From NCBI GenBank assembly GCA_015064665.1, contig SVRU01000032.1, positions 1 through 29,305 of the forward strand: 29,305 bases of DNA, given 5' to 3'. The stretch's first letter is position 1, and each line of letters opens with the position of its first letter. Positions 16,455 to 24,801 of this stretch are shown piece by piece. Below the pieces are notes generated by a model. The model had not been told where the DNA came from. It saw nothing but the letters and a program-made list of their open reading frames with translations, and did not search any database. This DNA comes from Oscillospiraceae bacterium (GTDB taxonomy: Bacteria; Bacillota_A; Clostridia; Oscillospirales; CAG-272). A program made the position numbers and the translations under genes.

Positions 16455-17348
16455 TCATTCTTTGTACTCGCTTTCAACATCCGAATTTCCGATTGAAAGC
16501 TTGCGGTATTGACTTGGCGTGCAGCCTGTTGCCTTCTTGAACACACGTGAAAAATAATTAACGTCGTCAAAACCAACGTTGAGGGCAATGTTTCCAACTG
16601 GGGCACCAGTCTCACTCAAAAGCGTTTTTGCGCGTTTTATTCTGACATCTGTAATGTGCTCAGTTATCGTTTTTTTGTAGTGTTGACTGAATCGGCGTGA
16701 AGCATATGAGGCATTGACGTGAAATTCGTTTGAAATTTCTTGCGGGGAAATCTTATACCTGTAATTCAAGCGAATGAAGTTGTGTATTGCCTCAGCTAAA
16801 TCTTGGTTCGATGGTCGCGAAGCTGTGATAGGGGCTAAAAGTTCGTTATTCCATATTCTTACGTCAAAATACTCCGAAAGTATTGTGCTAACGTTCAAAA
16901 GATGCTTTTGCGAGATAAGTGGCAGCTCCTCGTAAAGCCTGATAAATTCATCCGGATCTCCCTTTAGGCGCTTTGCGTTCTGCGCGATACGTGCACCGTC
17001 AACATCTTCCGTGCGGCATTGACCAACAAACAGAATACCAAGAAGGGAATCCTCGCGCATAAGAGGTATAACAAGCTCACGCATACCCATATGGCATTCA
17101 TAAAAGAAAGGTTCTTTGTATTGCTTTGCAAGTATTATAGCTTCGCTCTTGTCGCTTCGTGTGCATTCGTCACGACCTCCGGGTAATGATCTTGCTTTTT
17201 CACAGAAGGCGCAATAATGACCTCTGTTGCTTTGTACTCCATATTTGTCATAGTTGAAAAAGGAGTTAAGGTCGTAGTAGCAAATGCCTATTCCGCTTAT
17301 TTCTCTTATCGCATTGATGAAGGATGTGATTTCTTTGCTAGTGTTCAT
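16455..17348 (-). CDS. AraC family regulator with PocR sensory domain
   Basis: A 297-residue regulator. The N-terminal half is a PocR-type ligand domain with conserved cysteines C46, C49, C62 and C85-H86 in HYCAFCEKARS, DECTRSDKSEA and EPFFYECHMGMRELVIPL; this domain is known from regulators sensing small hydrocarbon derivatives such as propanediol and often binds metal or a cluster. The C-terminal 110 residues are a standard AraC DNA-binding domain (VGNIALNVGFDDVNYFSRVFKKATGCTPSQYRK). The ATG follows AAAGGAGATTGAAAT and a perfect sigma-A promoter. It is divergent from the ferredoxin-flavoprotein pair, the probable target, and is followed by the amidohydrolase pseudogene. Confidence 0.92.
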   Translation of the reverse strand: MNTSKEITSFINAIREISGIGICYYDLNSFFNYDKYGVQSNRGHYCAFCEKARSLPGGRDECTRSDKSEAIILAKQYKEPFFYECHMGMRELVIPLMREDSLLGILFVGQCRTEDVDGARIAQNAKRLKGDPDEFIRLYEELPLISQKHLLNVSTILSEYFDVRIWNNELLAPITASRPSNQDLAEAIHNFIRLNYRYKISPQEISNEFHVNASYASRRFSQHYKKTITEHITDVRIKRAKTLLSETGAPVGNIALNVGFDDVNYFSRVFKKATGCTPSQYRKLSIGNSDVESEYKE

Positions 17349-17370
17349 ATTTCAATCTCCTTTTATAAGA

Positions 17371-17399
17371 ATTATACCAAAATAATATTTCATTGTCAA
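17371..17399 (-). promoter_or_regulatory. Consensus sigma-A promoter of the PocR-AraC gene
   Basis: On the minus strand TTGACA (17399-17394), 17 bases, TATAAT (17376-17371). Confidence 0.9.
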
Positions 17400-17406
17400 T
17401 CCAAAG

Positions 17407-17438
17407 GTAAAAAATGTGCTAATACCTGTAAAGATATT
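17407..17438 (+). promoter_or_regulatory. Candidate AraC-type operator: direct repeat with 21-bp phasing
   Basis: GTAAAAAATGT at 17407 and GTAAAGATATT at 17428 are direct repeats exactly 21 bases apart, two helical turns, as in many AraC-family operators. The second copy ends 3 bases before the -35 box of the ferredoxin promoter, the usual place for an activator that touches RNA polymerase. Confidence 0.55.
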
Positions 17439-17441
17439 ACA

Positions 17442-17470
17442 TTGAATAAACTTCTCTGCATTGTTATACT
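17442..17470 (+). promoter_or_regulatory. Promoter of the ferredoxin-FAD oxidoreductase pair
   Basis: TTGAAT (17442-17447), a 17-base spacer and TATACT (17465-17470), about 24 bases before the ferredoxin ATG. Confidence 0.75.
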
Positions 17471-17493
17471 TGTTTACGTCAAGGAGATGTGTT

Positions 17494-17670
17494 ATGGCAA
17501 AATACAGTGTGGAAGCAGGCTGCTGCTTTTGTCAGGAATGTCAATACGTATGCCCAGTATCAGCGATTACAATGAACGTTAAAGGTGCGCATATTGACCC
17601 CGAGAAGTGTGTCGGATGTGGAAAATGTGCAAAAAATTGTGCGTCCGAGGCAATAGTAAAAATTCAGTAA
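17494..17670 (+). CDS. 2[4Fe-4S] ferredoxin-like protein
   Basis: A 58-residue ferredoxin. Cluster one is C10-x2-C13-x2-C16-x3-C20-P and cluster two is C39-x2-C42-x2-C45-x3-C49, so two [4Fe-4S] clusters are predicted, with an extra cysteine at position 11. The start at 17494 is set by AAGGAG upstream; an alternative TTG start at 17461 would overlap the -10 box. It precedes the FAD oxidoreductase by 19 bases on the same strand, so the two are very likely co-transcribed and the ferredoxin probably supplies or accepts electrons for the flavoprotein. Regulated most likely by the divergent PocR-AraC protein. Confidence 0.93.
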   Translation: MAKYSVEAGCCFCQECQYVCPVSAITMNVKGAHIDPEKCVGCGKCAKNCASEAIVKIQ

Positions 17671-17689
17671 TATGAAAGGATGAAGAGGA

Positions 17690-19252
17690 ATGATCGATTT
17701 TAACAATGAAAAAATTATGGAGAAAGTAAAGGAAATCCCCTTTTACGGAGATTATGACGTTGTAGTAGCGGGCGGCGGAGTAGCTGGCTTTGGAGCTGCA
17801 GTTGCGGTAGGTAAAAGAGGATATCGCGTATTACTTATTGAGGCAACGAGCGCGCTTGGCGGACTTGTTACTATGGGACTTGTAAATATTCCGCTCGACT
17901 TTGTCGCAGGTATCGGAAAAGAGATGTTAGATGAGCTTGAGGCGGTCGAAGGACATTGGCACAGAAACACCAACGTAGAAAAGCATAAGCTTGTCCTTGA
18001 TCAGATGGTTAAAAAATACAACGTTGATACCTTGTTTGTAACGAGCGTTGTTGATGCAGTAATGGACGGAGACACTCTTAAGGGTGTTGTTATTCAGACT
18101 AAGACAGGCCGTAAATACATATCTGCAAAAAGATTTATCGATGCAACGGGTGACTCCGACCTTGCTTACTATGCAGGCGCAGAAACCGAGAGCGGACGTT
18201 CTGAGGACGGTATGAGCCAGGCTTGCTCCCTTGAATTCATTCTCGGCGGTGTAAACTGGGACGAATATCAGAACTCTGAGCTCAAAAAGAACGATCCGAA
18301 ATGGGTTAAAATGATAAGGGAGGACCTTGCGAGCGGTATTCTTCCTTATGAGTCAGATAACCATCTTAACTGGATAACTCACGTGCCCGGCAGACCTCAG
18401 AATTGCGGTATGGATGAGGTGAGCATTTGCTTCGCTCATTCGAGAAAATGCTTCCCGATAGATAACAGAGATCTCACACGTATGTATTTTGAGGGAAGAG
18501 AGCAGGCAACGATGCTTGCTGAATATATCAAAAAGAGAGTTCCCGGATTTGAAAATTCCTTCCTTGCCACCACAGCGAGCCTGCTCGGTGTAAGAGAGAG
18601 CCGAAGAATAGTCGGAGAATACCGTCTTACCGCTGAAGATATTGCGTTCTGCCGTAAGCACGATGACGTTATTGCTATTTCTAACCACGGATACGATGTA
18701 CACAACTTTGAGGAAACGGGAAATATAAAGTGGGCGCCTATAATGCTTAACGGAGAGCTTCAGTACGTTATAAGCAACTCGGGCGGATTTGGCACAACCA
18801 CGCCGCCTCCGAACGGTAAGCCTGTTGTAAACGTCAAGGGTCAGACTGCAGAGTTTGCTGAGTTTGAGCCGCAGAGATATTACGATATTCCTTACGGATG
18901 TCTCGTTCCCGTCCGCGTAGAAAACCTTCTCGTTGCGGGAAGAAACCTTTCTTCTGACGTGTATGCTCAGTCCGGCGCAAGACTTATTATGTGCTGTCTC
19001 TCAATGGGCGAAGCGGCAGGTATAGCAGTATGCAGGTCACTTGCCGAGGGCGTTACTCCTAGAGATATCAACATAAAGGGACTCCAGTCCGAGATCATCG
19101 CAACGGGCGGAAACCTTGGTCAATCGATGAGAACGATCGAGGGCGTTACCGACGGTATTGTTGAATATGATGATAAATACAGAAACGCATCGCATAATCT
19201 TTACCGCGCTGCAACTATTCAGAATATGGCAAACGAATTTACCGGAAAATAA
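17690..19252 (+). CDS. FAD-dependent oxidoreductase (FAD-dependent family PF12831-like)
   Basis: A 520-residue flavoprotein. The FAD-binding Rossmann motif VVVAGGGVAGFGAAVAVGKRGYRVLLIE is at 24-51, with the GxGxxG glycines at 28-33, followed by GGLVTMGLVN typical of the FAD_oxidored (PF12831) group. A second FAD contact is seen in RFIDATGDSDLAYYAGA, and the C-terminal NLLVAGRNLSSDVYAQSGARLIMCCLSMGEAAG is a conserved ending of the group. Reactions in this group vary, so no substrate is assigned. It has a ribosome binding site GAAGAGGA, follows the ferredoxin gene, and is closed by a strong terminator. The pair may oxidise or reduce a compound sensed by the PocR domain of the divergent regulator. 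Confidence 0.87.
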   Translation: MIDFNNEKIMEKVKEIPFYGDYDVVVAGGGVAGFGAAVAVGKRGYRVLLIEATSALGGLVTMGLVNIPLDFVAGIGKEMLDELEAVEGHWHRNTNVEKHKLVLDQMVKKYNVDTLFVTSVVDAVMDGDTLKGVVIQTKTGRKYISAKRFIDATGDSDLAYYAGAETESGRSEDGMSQACSLEFILGGVNWDEYQNSELKKNDPKWVKMIREDLASGILPYESDNHLNWITHVPGRPQNCGMDEVSICFAHSRKCFPIDNRDLTRMYFEGREQATMLAEYIKKRVPGFENSFLATTASLLGVRESRRIVGEYRLTAEDIAFCRKHDDVIAISNHGYDVHNFEETGNIKWAPIMLNGELQYVISNSGGFGTTTPPPNGKPVVNVKGQTAEFAEFEPQRYYDIPYGCLVPVRVENLLVAGRNLSSDVYAQSGARLIMCCLSMGEAAGIAVCRSLAEGVTPRDINIKGLQSEIIATGGNLGQSMRTIEGVTDGIVEYDDKYRNASHNLYRAATIQNMANEFTGK

Positions 19253-19273
19253 TTTAAATTTTGTCTTTATCAA

Positions 19274-19325
19274 AAAGCACTCTGCCAAGCTCGGCAGAGT
19301 GCTTTAATGCTTTTTTGTTGTTTTT
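19274..19325 (+). terminator. Terminator of the ferredoxin-FAD oxidoreductase operon
   Basis: AAAGCACTCTGCC / GGCAGAGTGCTTT, a 13-bp stem with loop AAGCTC, followed by T-rich sequence. The remaining bases to 19531 (about 200) hold no feature I can support. Confidence 0.92.
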
Positions 19326-19531
19326 TGTCTGTTATAAGATATATTATCAGGTCGAAAGCTTTTGTCGTTTTCGTTTAAAATGATATTGTCTTATAACATA
19401 GTACAGCTCTGCAATAGATATTATATCGTATATTTTTTTAGAAATTTCCATTGCTTTGCCATGGTACGTTCAGGGTGAGAAAGTTTGCCTCTGAAAGAAT
19501 GGATATGACTTACAGATACGAGTGACGTAAT

Positions 19532-20329
19532 TTATTTATTCGTTTTACAGGCAATATACTCTTTAGGACTTTGTCCCATCTCTTTTTTAAATACCTTGGA
19601 AAAATACAGGGCATCCGAAAAGCCTGAAAGCAAAGATATGTTTTTTACGCTTGTCAGTCCTTGTTCGATCAAAAAAACTGCTCTCTTTATGCGGAGGTCT
19701 CTGAGATATTCCGAATAGCAAATTTGTTTGTGCTTCTTAAAGTAAAATGAAAGATATTTTGCATCGTATTTCATAGTTTCTGATAATGTTTTGAGAGAAA
19801 AATTTACGTCTGAGAAGTTTTGTGACGTAATTGTGATTATAGTCGAAATCAGGTCGGAGCTTTTTGTTTTTTTGACTTCAAGGTACGTCAGAAGATATAG
19901 CAAACCGCATTCGCTTAGAATATCGATGTTTTCTTCGTTTGCTCTGTTCAAGCAATTAAGCGCAAATGAATACAGCTCCTCGAAATGTTCGCTGAGATTA
20001 AATATGCAGCATTCCTTTGACAAGAGATAGCGTAAAACAAGCTCGTCCGCGCGTCTTCCGTAAAAGGTTATGTAAAAGTAAGCAAATTGAGTGTTACCCT
20101 TTATACTGAAATGCGTGTTCTTTTCTACGAAGAAAACCGTGCCTTTGCTCAATTTAAATTCATAATTGCCTTGATGCAGCACCCCATCTCCTGCGGAAAC
20201 AAATCCCAGTATATATCTGTCGGCGAAGGATTTTTTTGATTGGGTGTTTTCTGCTTCGAACACAAACTGCGTGCATATTAGGTCACTTGATTTTATTTCG
20301 CTGAATTTGCAAATGTTGCTGTTTTTCAT
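19532..20329 (-). CDS. AraC family transcriptional regulator
   Basis: A 265-residue AraC regulator. The N-terminal half is a cupin-like sensor (LGFVSAGDGVLHQGNYEFKLSKGTVFFVEKNTHFSIKG at about 42-79). The C-terminal half has the two helix-turn-helix units, the second being VKNISLLSGFSDALYFSKVFKKEMGQSPKEY. The ATG follows GGGAG, and a perfect sigma-A promoter lies about 35 bases upstream. It is divergent from the GNAT-Gfo/Idh-GH28-like operon, which it probably controls. The ligand is unknown. Confidence 0.92.
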   Translation of the reverse strand: MKNSNICKFSEIKSSDLICTQFVFEAENTQSKKSFADRYILGFVSAGDGVLHQGNYEFKLSKGTVFFVEKNTHFSIKGNTQFAYFYITFYGRRADELVLRYLLSKECCIFNLSEHFEELYSFALNCLNRANEENIDILSECGLLYLLTYLEVKKTKSSDLISTIITITSQNFSDVNFSLKTLSETMKYDAKYLSFYFKKHKQICYSEYLRDLRIKRAVFLIEQGLTSVKNISLLSGFSDALYFSKVFKKEMGQSPKEYIACKTNK

Positions 20330-20360
20330 AAGGCATCTCCCACGAATAATCTATAAAACA

Positions 20361-20389
20361 ATTATACGGATTTTAAGGCGATTTGTCAA
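20361..20389 (-). promoter_or_regulatory. Consensus sigma-A promoter of the AraC gene at 19532-20329
   Basis: On the minus strand TTGACA (20389-20384), 17 bases, TATAAT (20366-20361). Confidence 0.9.
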
Positions 20390-20431
20390 TGCAAAAAAGG
20401 ACAAAAAACATATATTGGTAGAATTATTCTA

Positions 20432-20461
20432 TATACAAACACTGTTTGCTTTTGTTATAAT
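20432..20461 (+). promoter_or_regulatory. Weak promoter of the GNAT-Gfo/Idh-GH28-like operon
   Basis: TATAAT (20456-20461) with only a poor -35 candidate (TATACA at 20432-20437, 18-base spacer). A good -10 with a weak -35 suits a promoter that needs an activator such as the divergent AraC protein. Confidence 0.55.
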
Positions 20462-20491
20462 AAATATAAAAATACCGAGGAGAATTCAAAA

Positions 20492-21100
20492 ATGATTGAT
20501 AAATCACTTCCGCGTTACTACGTCTATATGTATAAAACCGATACCAAGCAATATCCGAAATACGAATTGCCGTGCGGATACAGCTTTGAATTTTATAAAA
20601 AGGGTGACGAGGTGCGCTGGGCGGAGCTTGAGTGCTCTATCGGTCAGTTTGATAGCATGGACGCAGCGCTTCAATCATTTCACAACAATTTTGTTAAGAA
20701 TCAAACACTTGCTCCCGAGCAGAGAATGCTGTTTGTAAAGGATGAGTGCGGAGAATACGTTGCTACCTTAACTCTGTGGAACGGTGATTATCTTGGAGAA
20801 ACATGTCAGCGTTTGCATTGGTTGGCGGTAAGTAATAAGTGCGCAGGAAAGGGAATAGCAAAAGCACTTATCTGTCGTGTGCTTGATTTGTATAATGAGC
20901 TTGGATACGAGGGATTTGTGTATCTTTTGACGGCAACGTGGTATTATCGCGCAATCGGTATTTATAAAAAATTTGGGTTTGAAGCATATGAGGGGAAGCG
21001 TTCGCTTACAGCAAACGTGAGTGATGAAGAATTTGTAAGGCAAAACCGCGAAGCTATTGCTATTATCAATAAGAAATTGGCTGAGTATAAGAAGGCTTGA
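20492..21100 (+). CDS. GNAT family N-acetyltransferase
   Basis: A 202-residue protein with one GNAT domain. Motif A, which binds the acetyl-CoA pyrophosphate, is LHWLAVSNKCAGKGIAKALICRVLDL at about 108-133, with GKGIAKA as the Q/RxxGxG/A-like loop. The following YVYLLTATWYYRAIGIYKKFGFE-like segment (139-161) is motif B. The N-terminal 60 residues look like a lead-in beta region not typical of the minimal fold. The start is supported by GAGGAG about 10 bases upstream. It is the first gene of a tight operon (15-base gap to the Gfo/Idh gene). The acceptor is unknown; an amino sugar would fit the neighbours, but that is inference. Confidence 0.88.
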   Translation: MIDKSLPRYYVYMYKTDTKQYPKYELPCGYSFEFYKKGDEVRWAELECSIGQFDSMDAALQSFHNNFVKNQTLAPEQRMLFVKDECGEYVATLTLWNGDYLGETCQRLHWLAVSNKCAGKGIAKALICRVLDLYNELGYEGFVYLLTATWYYRAIGIYKKFGFEAYEGKRSLTANVSDEEFVRQNREAIAIINKKLAEYKKA

Positions 21101-21115
21101 AAGAAGTAATTTTAA

Positions 21116-22357
21116 ATGAAGAAAAAGATTAAGCTTGGTATTTTCGGGCTTCGCAGAGGCTCTTCCTTTTACAAGGCGATTCTTCTGAACAATGCAAGTA
21201 TAGTTGCGGTATGTGACAGAGATTATAAAAAACTTGAGAAAGCTAAAGAAGAGCTTGGAAGAGGTGTGGCAGTTTATGAGGATTTTGATTCTTTCTTAGA
21301 CCACCCCGGACTCGATGCGGTCTTTCTCTGTAATCATTTTCATCAGCACGCAGCTTTTGCAATTAAAGTCCTTAAGAAGAATATACACGTGCTAAGTGAG
21401 TGTACGTCTAATGCAACTATGGCTGACGGAGTTGCACTTGTGCGTGCTGCAAGAAAAAGCAAGGCAATCTATATGTTAGCGGAGAATTATCCTTTTATGA
21501 AGTTTAATCGAGAGATGAGCCGTGTATTTAAAAGCGGTTCTCTCGGAAAGCTGCTTTTTGCAGAAGGAGAATATAATCATCCGCTTGACCCATCGGACCT
21601 TGACGGTATAAAAAGACTTCGTCCTTATGAGATGCATTGGCGAAATTTTTTGCCGAGAAGCTATTATATAACGCATTCTCTCGGTCCTCTTATGTATATT
21701 ACGGGAGCTACCCCTGTTCGAGTTACCGCAATGCCGGTATTTGTACCTGAAACACCGGATATGCTTATGGGACTTGACGTTGGAGACAGAGCGGCTATCA
21801 TTACTTGCTTGAATAATGATGATTCCGTATTTCGCGTAACGGGTTGCGCTGCATTCGGTGCCCATGAAAATTCCTACCGCATATGCGGAATAAAGGGGCA
21901 GGTTGAAAATTTGCGTGACGGCTCTCAGAGAATACAGCTTAATTATAATCAATGGGATACGCCGGAAGGGCAGCCGTCAAGTATATGTTATATGCCTGAA
22001 TGGAATGACAAGGACAGTAAAATGATTGAGATCTCCGGTCATGGCGGAAGCGATTTTTTGGTTATTCGTGAATTTTTTGAATGCATAGCAGAGAATAAGC
22101 AACCCTTCTTCGACGTATATTGCGCCACAACTATGGCATCGGTGGCAATTTTATCGCACAGAAGCATTTTGGAGCGCGGTGTTCCTTATGATATTCCGGA
22201 TTTTCATAAAGAAGAGGACCTTTTTAAATACGAAAACGATACGCTTTCTCCATTCTACGGTGATAATGGCGAAGAGCCTACGCTTCCGTGTTGCTCGCAT
22301 CCCGATTTTAAGCCATCAAACGAAGAAAAAGAAAAATATAAATCAATTATTTCCTAA
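21116..22357 (+). CDS. Gfo/Idh/MocA-fold protein, GH109-related
   Basis: A 413-residue Gfo/Idh/MocA-fold protein. The nucleotide loop reads GLRRGS (11-16), so the middle glycine of GxGxxG is absent. Where oxidoreductases have the catalytic EKP, this protein has SECTSN (94-99), without lysine. The C-terminal layout resembles the GH109-like protein at 7147: ITHSLGP with H187, ISGHGGSDFLVIREFF, and DVYCATTMASVAIL...VPYDIPDF. It could therefore be a redox-type glycosidase or lyase rather than a dehydrogenase. Second gene of the operon, 19 bases before the GH28-like gene. Its ribosome binding site (AAAGAAG) is weak, so translation may be coupled to the GNAT gene. Confidence 0.85.
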   Translation: MKKKIKLGIFGLRRGSSFYKAILLNNASIVAVCDRDYKKLEKAKEELGRGVAVYEDFDSFLDHPGLDAVFLCNHFHQHAAFAIKVLKKNIHVLSECTSNATMADGVALVRAARKSKAIYMLAENYPFMKFNREMSRVFKSGSLGKLLFAEGEYNHPLDPSDLDGIKRLRPYEMHWRNFLPRSYYITHSLGPLMYITGATPVRVTAMPVFVPETPDMLMGLDVGDRAAIITCLNNDDSVFRVTGCAAFGAHENSYRICGIKGQVENLRDGSQRIQLNYNQWDTPEGQPSSICYMPEWNDKDSKMIEISGHGGSDFLVIREFFECIAENKQPFFDVYCATTMASVAILSHRSILERGVPYDIPDFHKEEDLFKYENDTLSPFYGDNGEEPTLPCCSHPDFKPSNEEKEKYKSIIS

Positions 22358-22376
22358 AAGCAGAAAGGAAAAATCT

Positions 22377-23777
22377 ATGAACAACTACGTAACACCAAAT
22401 GACGTTGGGATAATTGCCGAAACCGATTCCAAGTCCATTAACAATGCCGTTTTGGAAGCTGTGAAAAGCGGAAAAAGACGTGTTGTTATTCCTCGGGTCA
22501 ACGAAAGAACGGGTAAAGAGCAGTGGGATATAGCAGAAGCCATAATTCTGTATTCAAATATTGAAATAGTACTTGACAATTGCTACATACGTCAGATTGA
22601 CGGTTCGATTGATAACGTCTTTCGTAATTTTGACGATGATGAAGTCCGTTCAACTCTCGAAGAAGAGCAAGAAAACATTGTCATAAGAGGCGTCGGTAAT
22701 GCGATAATTGACGGCGGGAATATGAATGGCTTGATTGAAGATACCAGCAGCAAAAACGGTTTTCCTCACGTTGAAAAGAATAACGTTATAAGGCTTCATA
22801 ACCTTCGCGGACTCAAGCTACTCGATTTTACGATACTGAATCAGCGTTGGTGGGCAATTAATCTTCATTACGTAGAAGAGGCTTTGATTTCCGGCTTGAA
22901 AATTATTTGCGGACCCGACGTTCCAAATCAAGACGGTATTGATATTCGTTCCGGCTGTAATAATATTGTTATAAAAGATATATTCGGTCAGTCGGGTGAT
23001 GATTTTATTGCACTTTCGGGCTTTTACGGCTCAAGAGAATCTGATAAATACGCCGTTGTGGGCAAATCGATTGACATTCACGATATAGTTATTAAAAACA
23101 TTGTAGCAACTTCTTCGGATTGCGCTACCGTTGCGCTCAGAAATCACGATGGAGTAAAGATTTACAATATAACAATTGATACCGTGCACGATACGATTCC
23201 GAGCAAGATAATTGCCGATAAAGAACCTCGCTTCTTTAACAAATTTGAGTTCAATACTTACAAATCACCGAAATCGCCATACGCGACCGTAAGAATAGGA
23301 CAGGATAATTACATTCATACAAGGTCATGTGCTAGCGGTGAAATATTCGGACTTCACGTTACGAATATTCATTCAAGAATAAACACCGCCGTTATGATTA
23401 ACGTAAATCTTGAAAATTCGTATTTTGGAAATATCTATGCAACAAACGAAGTTGACAGAGTAATATCTACGGGCTCTTGCTCCTTGCATCACAATTTCGG
23501 AGCAGACCTTAAGAACGTTGTTTTTGAGAATATATTTTATAATTGTATGGATAACGAGAACTCGGTTGCCCTTGATTTTGACGTAAACAATCGCGATCAT
23601 ACGATGAATAACGTTTTTGTTCGCAATGCTTTTATTGGCAATGCTTCCTGCGCTGTAAATATGAAGCACAAGGGTTCGCTTAAAATCAGCAATCTTTGTT
23701 CGGATAATGCATCTGCAAAAATTAACGTAAGCGAAAATTCCGAGCTGTTTATCGACGGAAATCTATATAAGTCATAA
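22377..23777 (+). CDS. GH28-like right-handed beta-helix protein
   Basis: A 466-residue parallel beta-helix protein resembling polygalacturonase-type GH28 enzymes. The first 60 residues form the typical lead-in (TDSKSINNAVLEAVKSGKRRVVIPRV, then IILYSNIEIVLDN). Repeating coils follow, with NQDGID at 184-189 and GDD at 207-209, matching two of the four GH28 motifs that hold the catalytic aspartates. The GHG motif is not found, and RIG (about residue 306) stands where RIK would be expected, so activity may differ from pectin hydrolysis. No signal peptide. The start at 22377 follows AGAAAGGA; a longer frame from 22179 overlaps the upstream gene. Last gene of the operon, ended by a terminator. Confidence 0.85.
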   Translation: MNNYVTPNDVGIIAETDSKSINNAVLEAVKSGKRRVVIPRVNERTGKEQWDIAEAIILYSNIEIVLDNCYIRQIDGSIDNVFRNFDDDEVRSTLEEEQENIVIRGVGNAIIDGGNMNGLIEDTSSKNGFPHVEKNNVIRLHNLRGLKLLDFTILNQRWWAINLHYVEEALISGLKIICGPDVPNQDGIDIRSGCNNIVIKDIFGQSGDDFIALSGFYGSRESDKYAVVGKSIDIHDIVIKNIVATSSDCATVALRNHDGVKIYNITIDTVHDTIPSKIIADKEPRFFNKFEFNTYKSPKSPYATVRIGQDNYIHTRSCASGEIFGLHVTNIHSRINTAVMINVNLENSYFGNIYATNEVDRVISTGSCSLHHNFGADLKNVVFENIFYNCMDNENSVALDFDVNNRDHTMNNVFVRNAFIGNASCAVNMKHKGSLKISNLCSDNASAKINVSENSELFIDGNLYKS

Positions 23778-23781
23778 AAAT

Positions 23782-23840
23782 AAAAAACACACTGTAATTA
23801 TTTTGTATTTCAGCATACAAAGTTATTTAGTGTGTTTTTT
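23782..23840 (+). terminator. Terminator of the GNAT-Gfo/Idh-GH28-like operon
   Basis: AAAAAACACACT (23782-23793) pairs with AGTGTGTTTTTT (23829-23840), with an inner stem TTTGTAT/ATACAAA. T- and A-runs on both sides allow it to serve the convergent AraC gene too. Confidence 0.9.
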
Positions 23841-23877
23841 TGATGTTTTTTGTATTTGATTTCAAGCAGAATTATTT

Positions 23878-24678
23878 TTAGAATACGTTTTTTATCTTTC
23901 GAAATTCTTGCGGACAGATTCCATACCTTTTTTTAAAACGGCGTGAAAAATAAAATTGGTCGCAAAAACCAAGCAAGCAGCTGATTTCGGAAATTGATTT
24001 TTGTGAGCTGATAAGCATTTGCATTGCGGTAAGAATAACCCTGTAATCTACGTATTCTCCAACGCTCATTTTTACCTCTCGTTTGAATTTAGCTGAGAGC
24101 GTGCTATTCGCAAGATTTATTGCTGATGCAATTTCCGAAACGGTAAGATGCGCCTTTAAATGACAGGAGATATAGCTTATCGCCTCGCCAACCTCCTTTG
24201 AGTAAATCGGCATGTTGAAAATGCCGCTGTAATTAATTGAAATCTCTGAAAGCGCACGGTAAATTTCACTTTTGATTACCAGCGATGCCGTTGCGCTACT
24301 AAAATCAATATATTTTGCAAGTCTGTCAAAATCAGGTTTGATTTTACAAAAGATGCTTTTTTTAAATCTGCCGAGTATATCCATTTTATCAAAGCCGTAT
24401 AGCCGTATATGAAAAAAATAATGCTCGTTTTCGCTTTCACATCCGTATATATAAGAATATCCCGATGGAATTAGATATATTCCTCCTTCGTTAAAATCGG
24501 TTCGAATTCCATCAGCATCTATAATAAAGAAGCTGCCGCTTTTTATAAAATAAAGTCTGCTCGTCTGACTTCGTACTGCTTGGCCATGCCATTCTTTATT
24601 TACGCTGGCATAACCGAAGTGAAGCAATTCAAGATTAAGGTTATCCTGTAAACCGTTTTTGTTTAAATAATTATTCAT
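23878..24678 (-). CDS. AraC family transcriptional regulator
   Basis: A 266-residue AraC regulator. The N-terminal half is an AraC-type beta-barrel sensor (GGIYLIPSGYSYIYGCESENEHYFFHIRLYG at about 65-95). The C-terminal half has LTVSEIASAINLANSTLSAKFKREVKMSVGEYVDY and the signature SISEISCLLGFCDQFYFSRRFKKRYGICPQEFRK. The ribosome binding site (GGA) is weak. It is divergent from the unknown barrel-like gene at 24802, and the two -10 boxes overlap, so expression of the two genes is probably mutually exclusive at the polymerase level. Confidence 0.92.
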   Translation of the reverse strand: MNNYLNKNGLQDNLNLELLHFGYASVNKEWHGQAVRSQTSRLYFIKSGSFFIIDADGIRTDFNEGGIYLIPSGYSYIYGCESENEHYFFHIRLYGFDKMDILGRFKKSIFCKIKPDFDRLAKYIDFSSATASLVIKSEIYRALSEISINYSGIFNMPIYSKEVGEAISYISCHLKAHLTVSEIASAINLANSTLSAKFKREVKMSVGEYVDYRVILTAMQMLISSQKSISEISCLLGFCDQFYFSRRFKKRYGICPQEFRKIKNVF

Positions 24679-24685
24679 ATCAATT

Positions 24686-24745
24686 TATCCATATTTTAAG
24701 TTGAAAAAATCATTGTTTTTATCGGAATATCCATATATAATTATA
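24686..24745. promoter_or_regulatory. Face-to-face overlapping promoters and direct repeat
   Basis: On the plus strand TTGTTT (24713-24718), 17 bases, TATAAT (24736-24741). On the minus strand a second TATAAT occupies 24745-24740, with TTTACT 17 bases upstream of it. The two -10 boxes share two bases. TATCCATAT occurs at 24686 and 24728, exactly 42 bases apart (four helical turns), a possible regulator site. Confidence 0.6.
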
Positions 24746-24801
24746 ACACACCCATGCTTGAAAGTAAAGCTTTGGTGATTATTTTACAGAGGTATTTTGA
24801 T

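Noticed and set aside
19306..19531. Possible small gene between the FAD oxidoreductase terminator and the AraC gene
   Set aside because: No frame with a ribosome binding site or family resemblance; nothing further seen.
22179..22376. Longer N-terminus for the GH28-like protein
   Set aside because: The extension is out of frame over the end of the Gfo/Idh gene; the ATG at 22377 has a good ribosome binding site and begins the normal beta-helix lead-in.
24754..24801. Upstream ATG for the barrel-like protein
   Set aside because: No ribosome binding site, and it lies about 12 bases from the -10 box; the ATG at 24802 follows CAGAGG.
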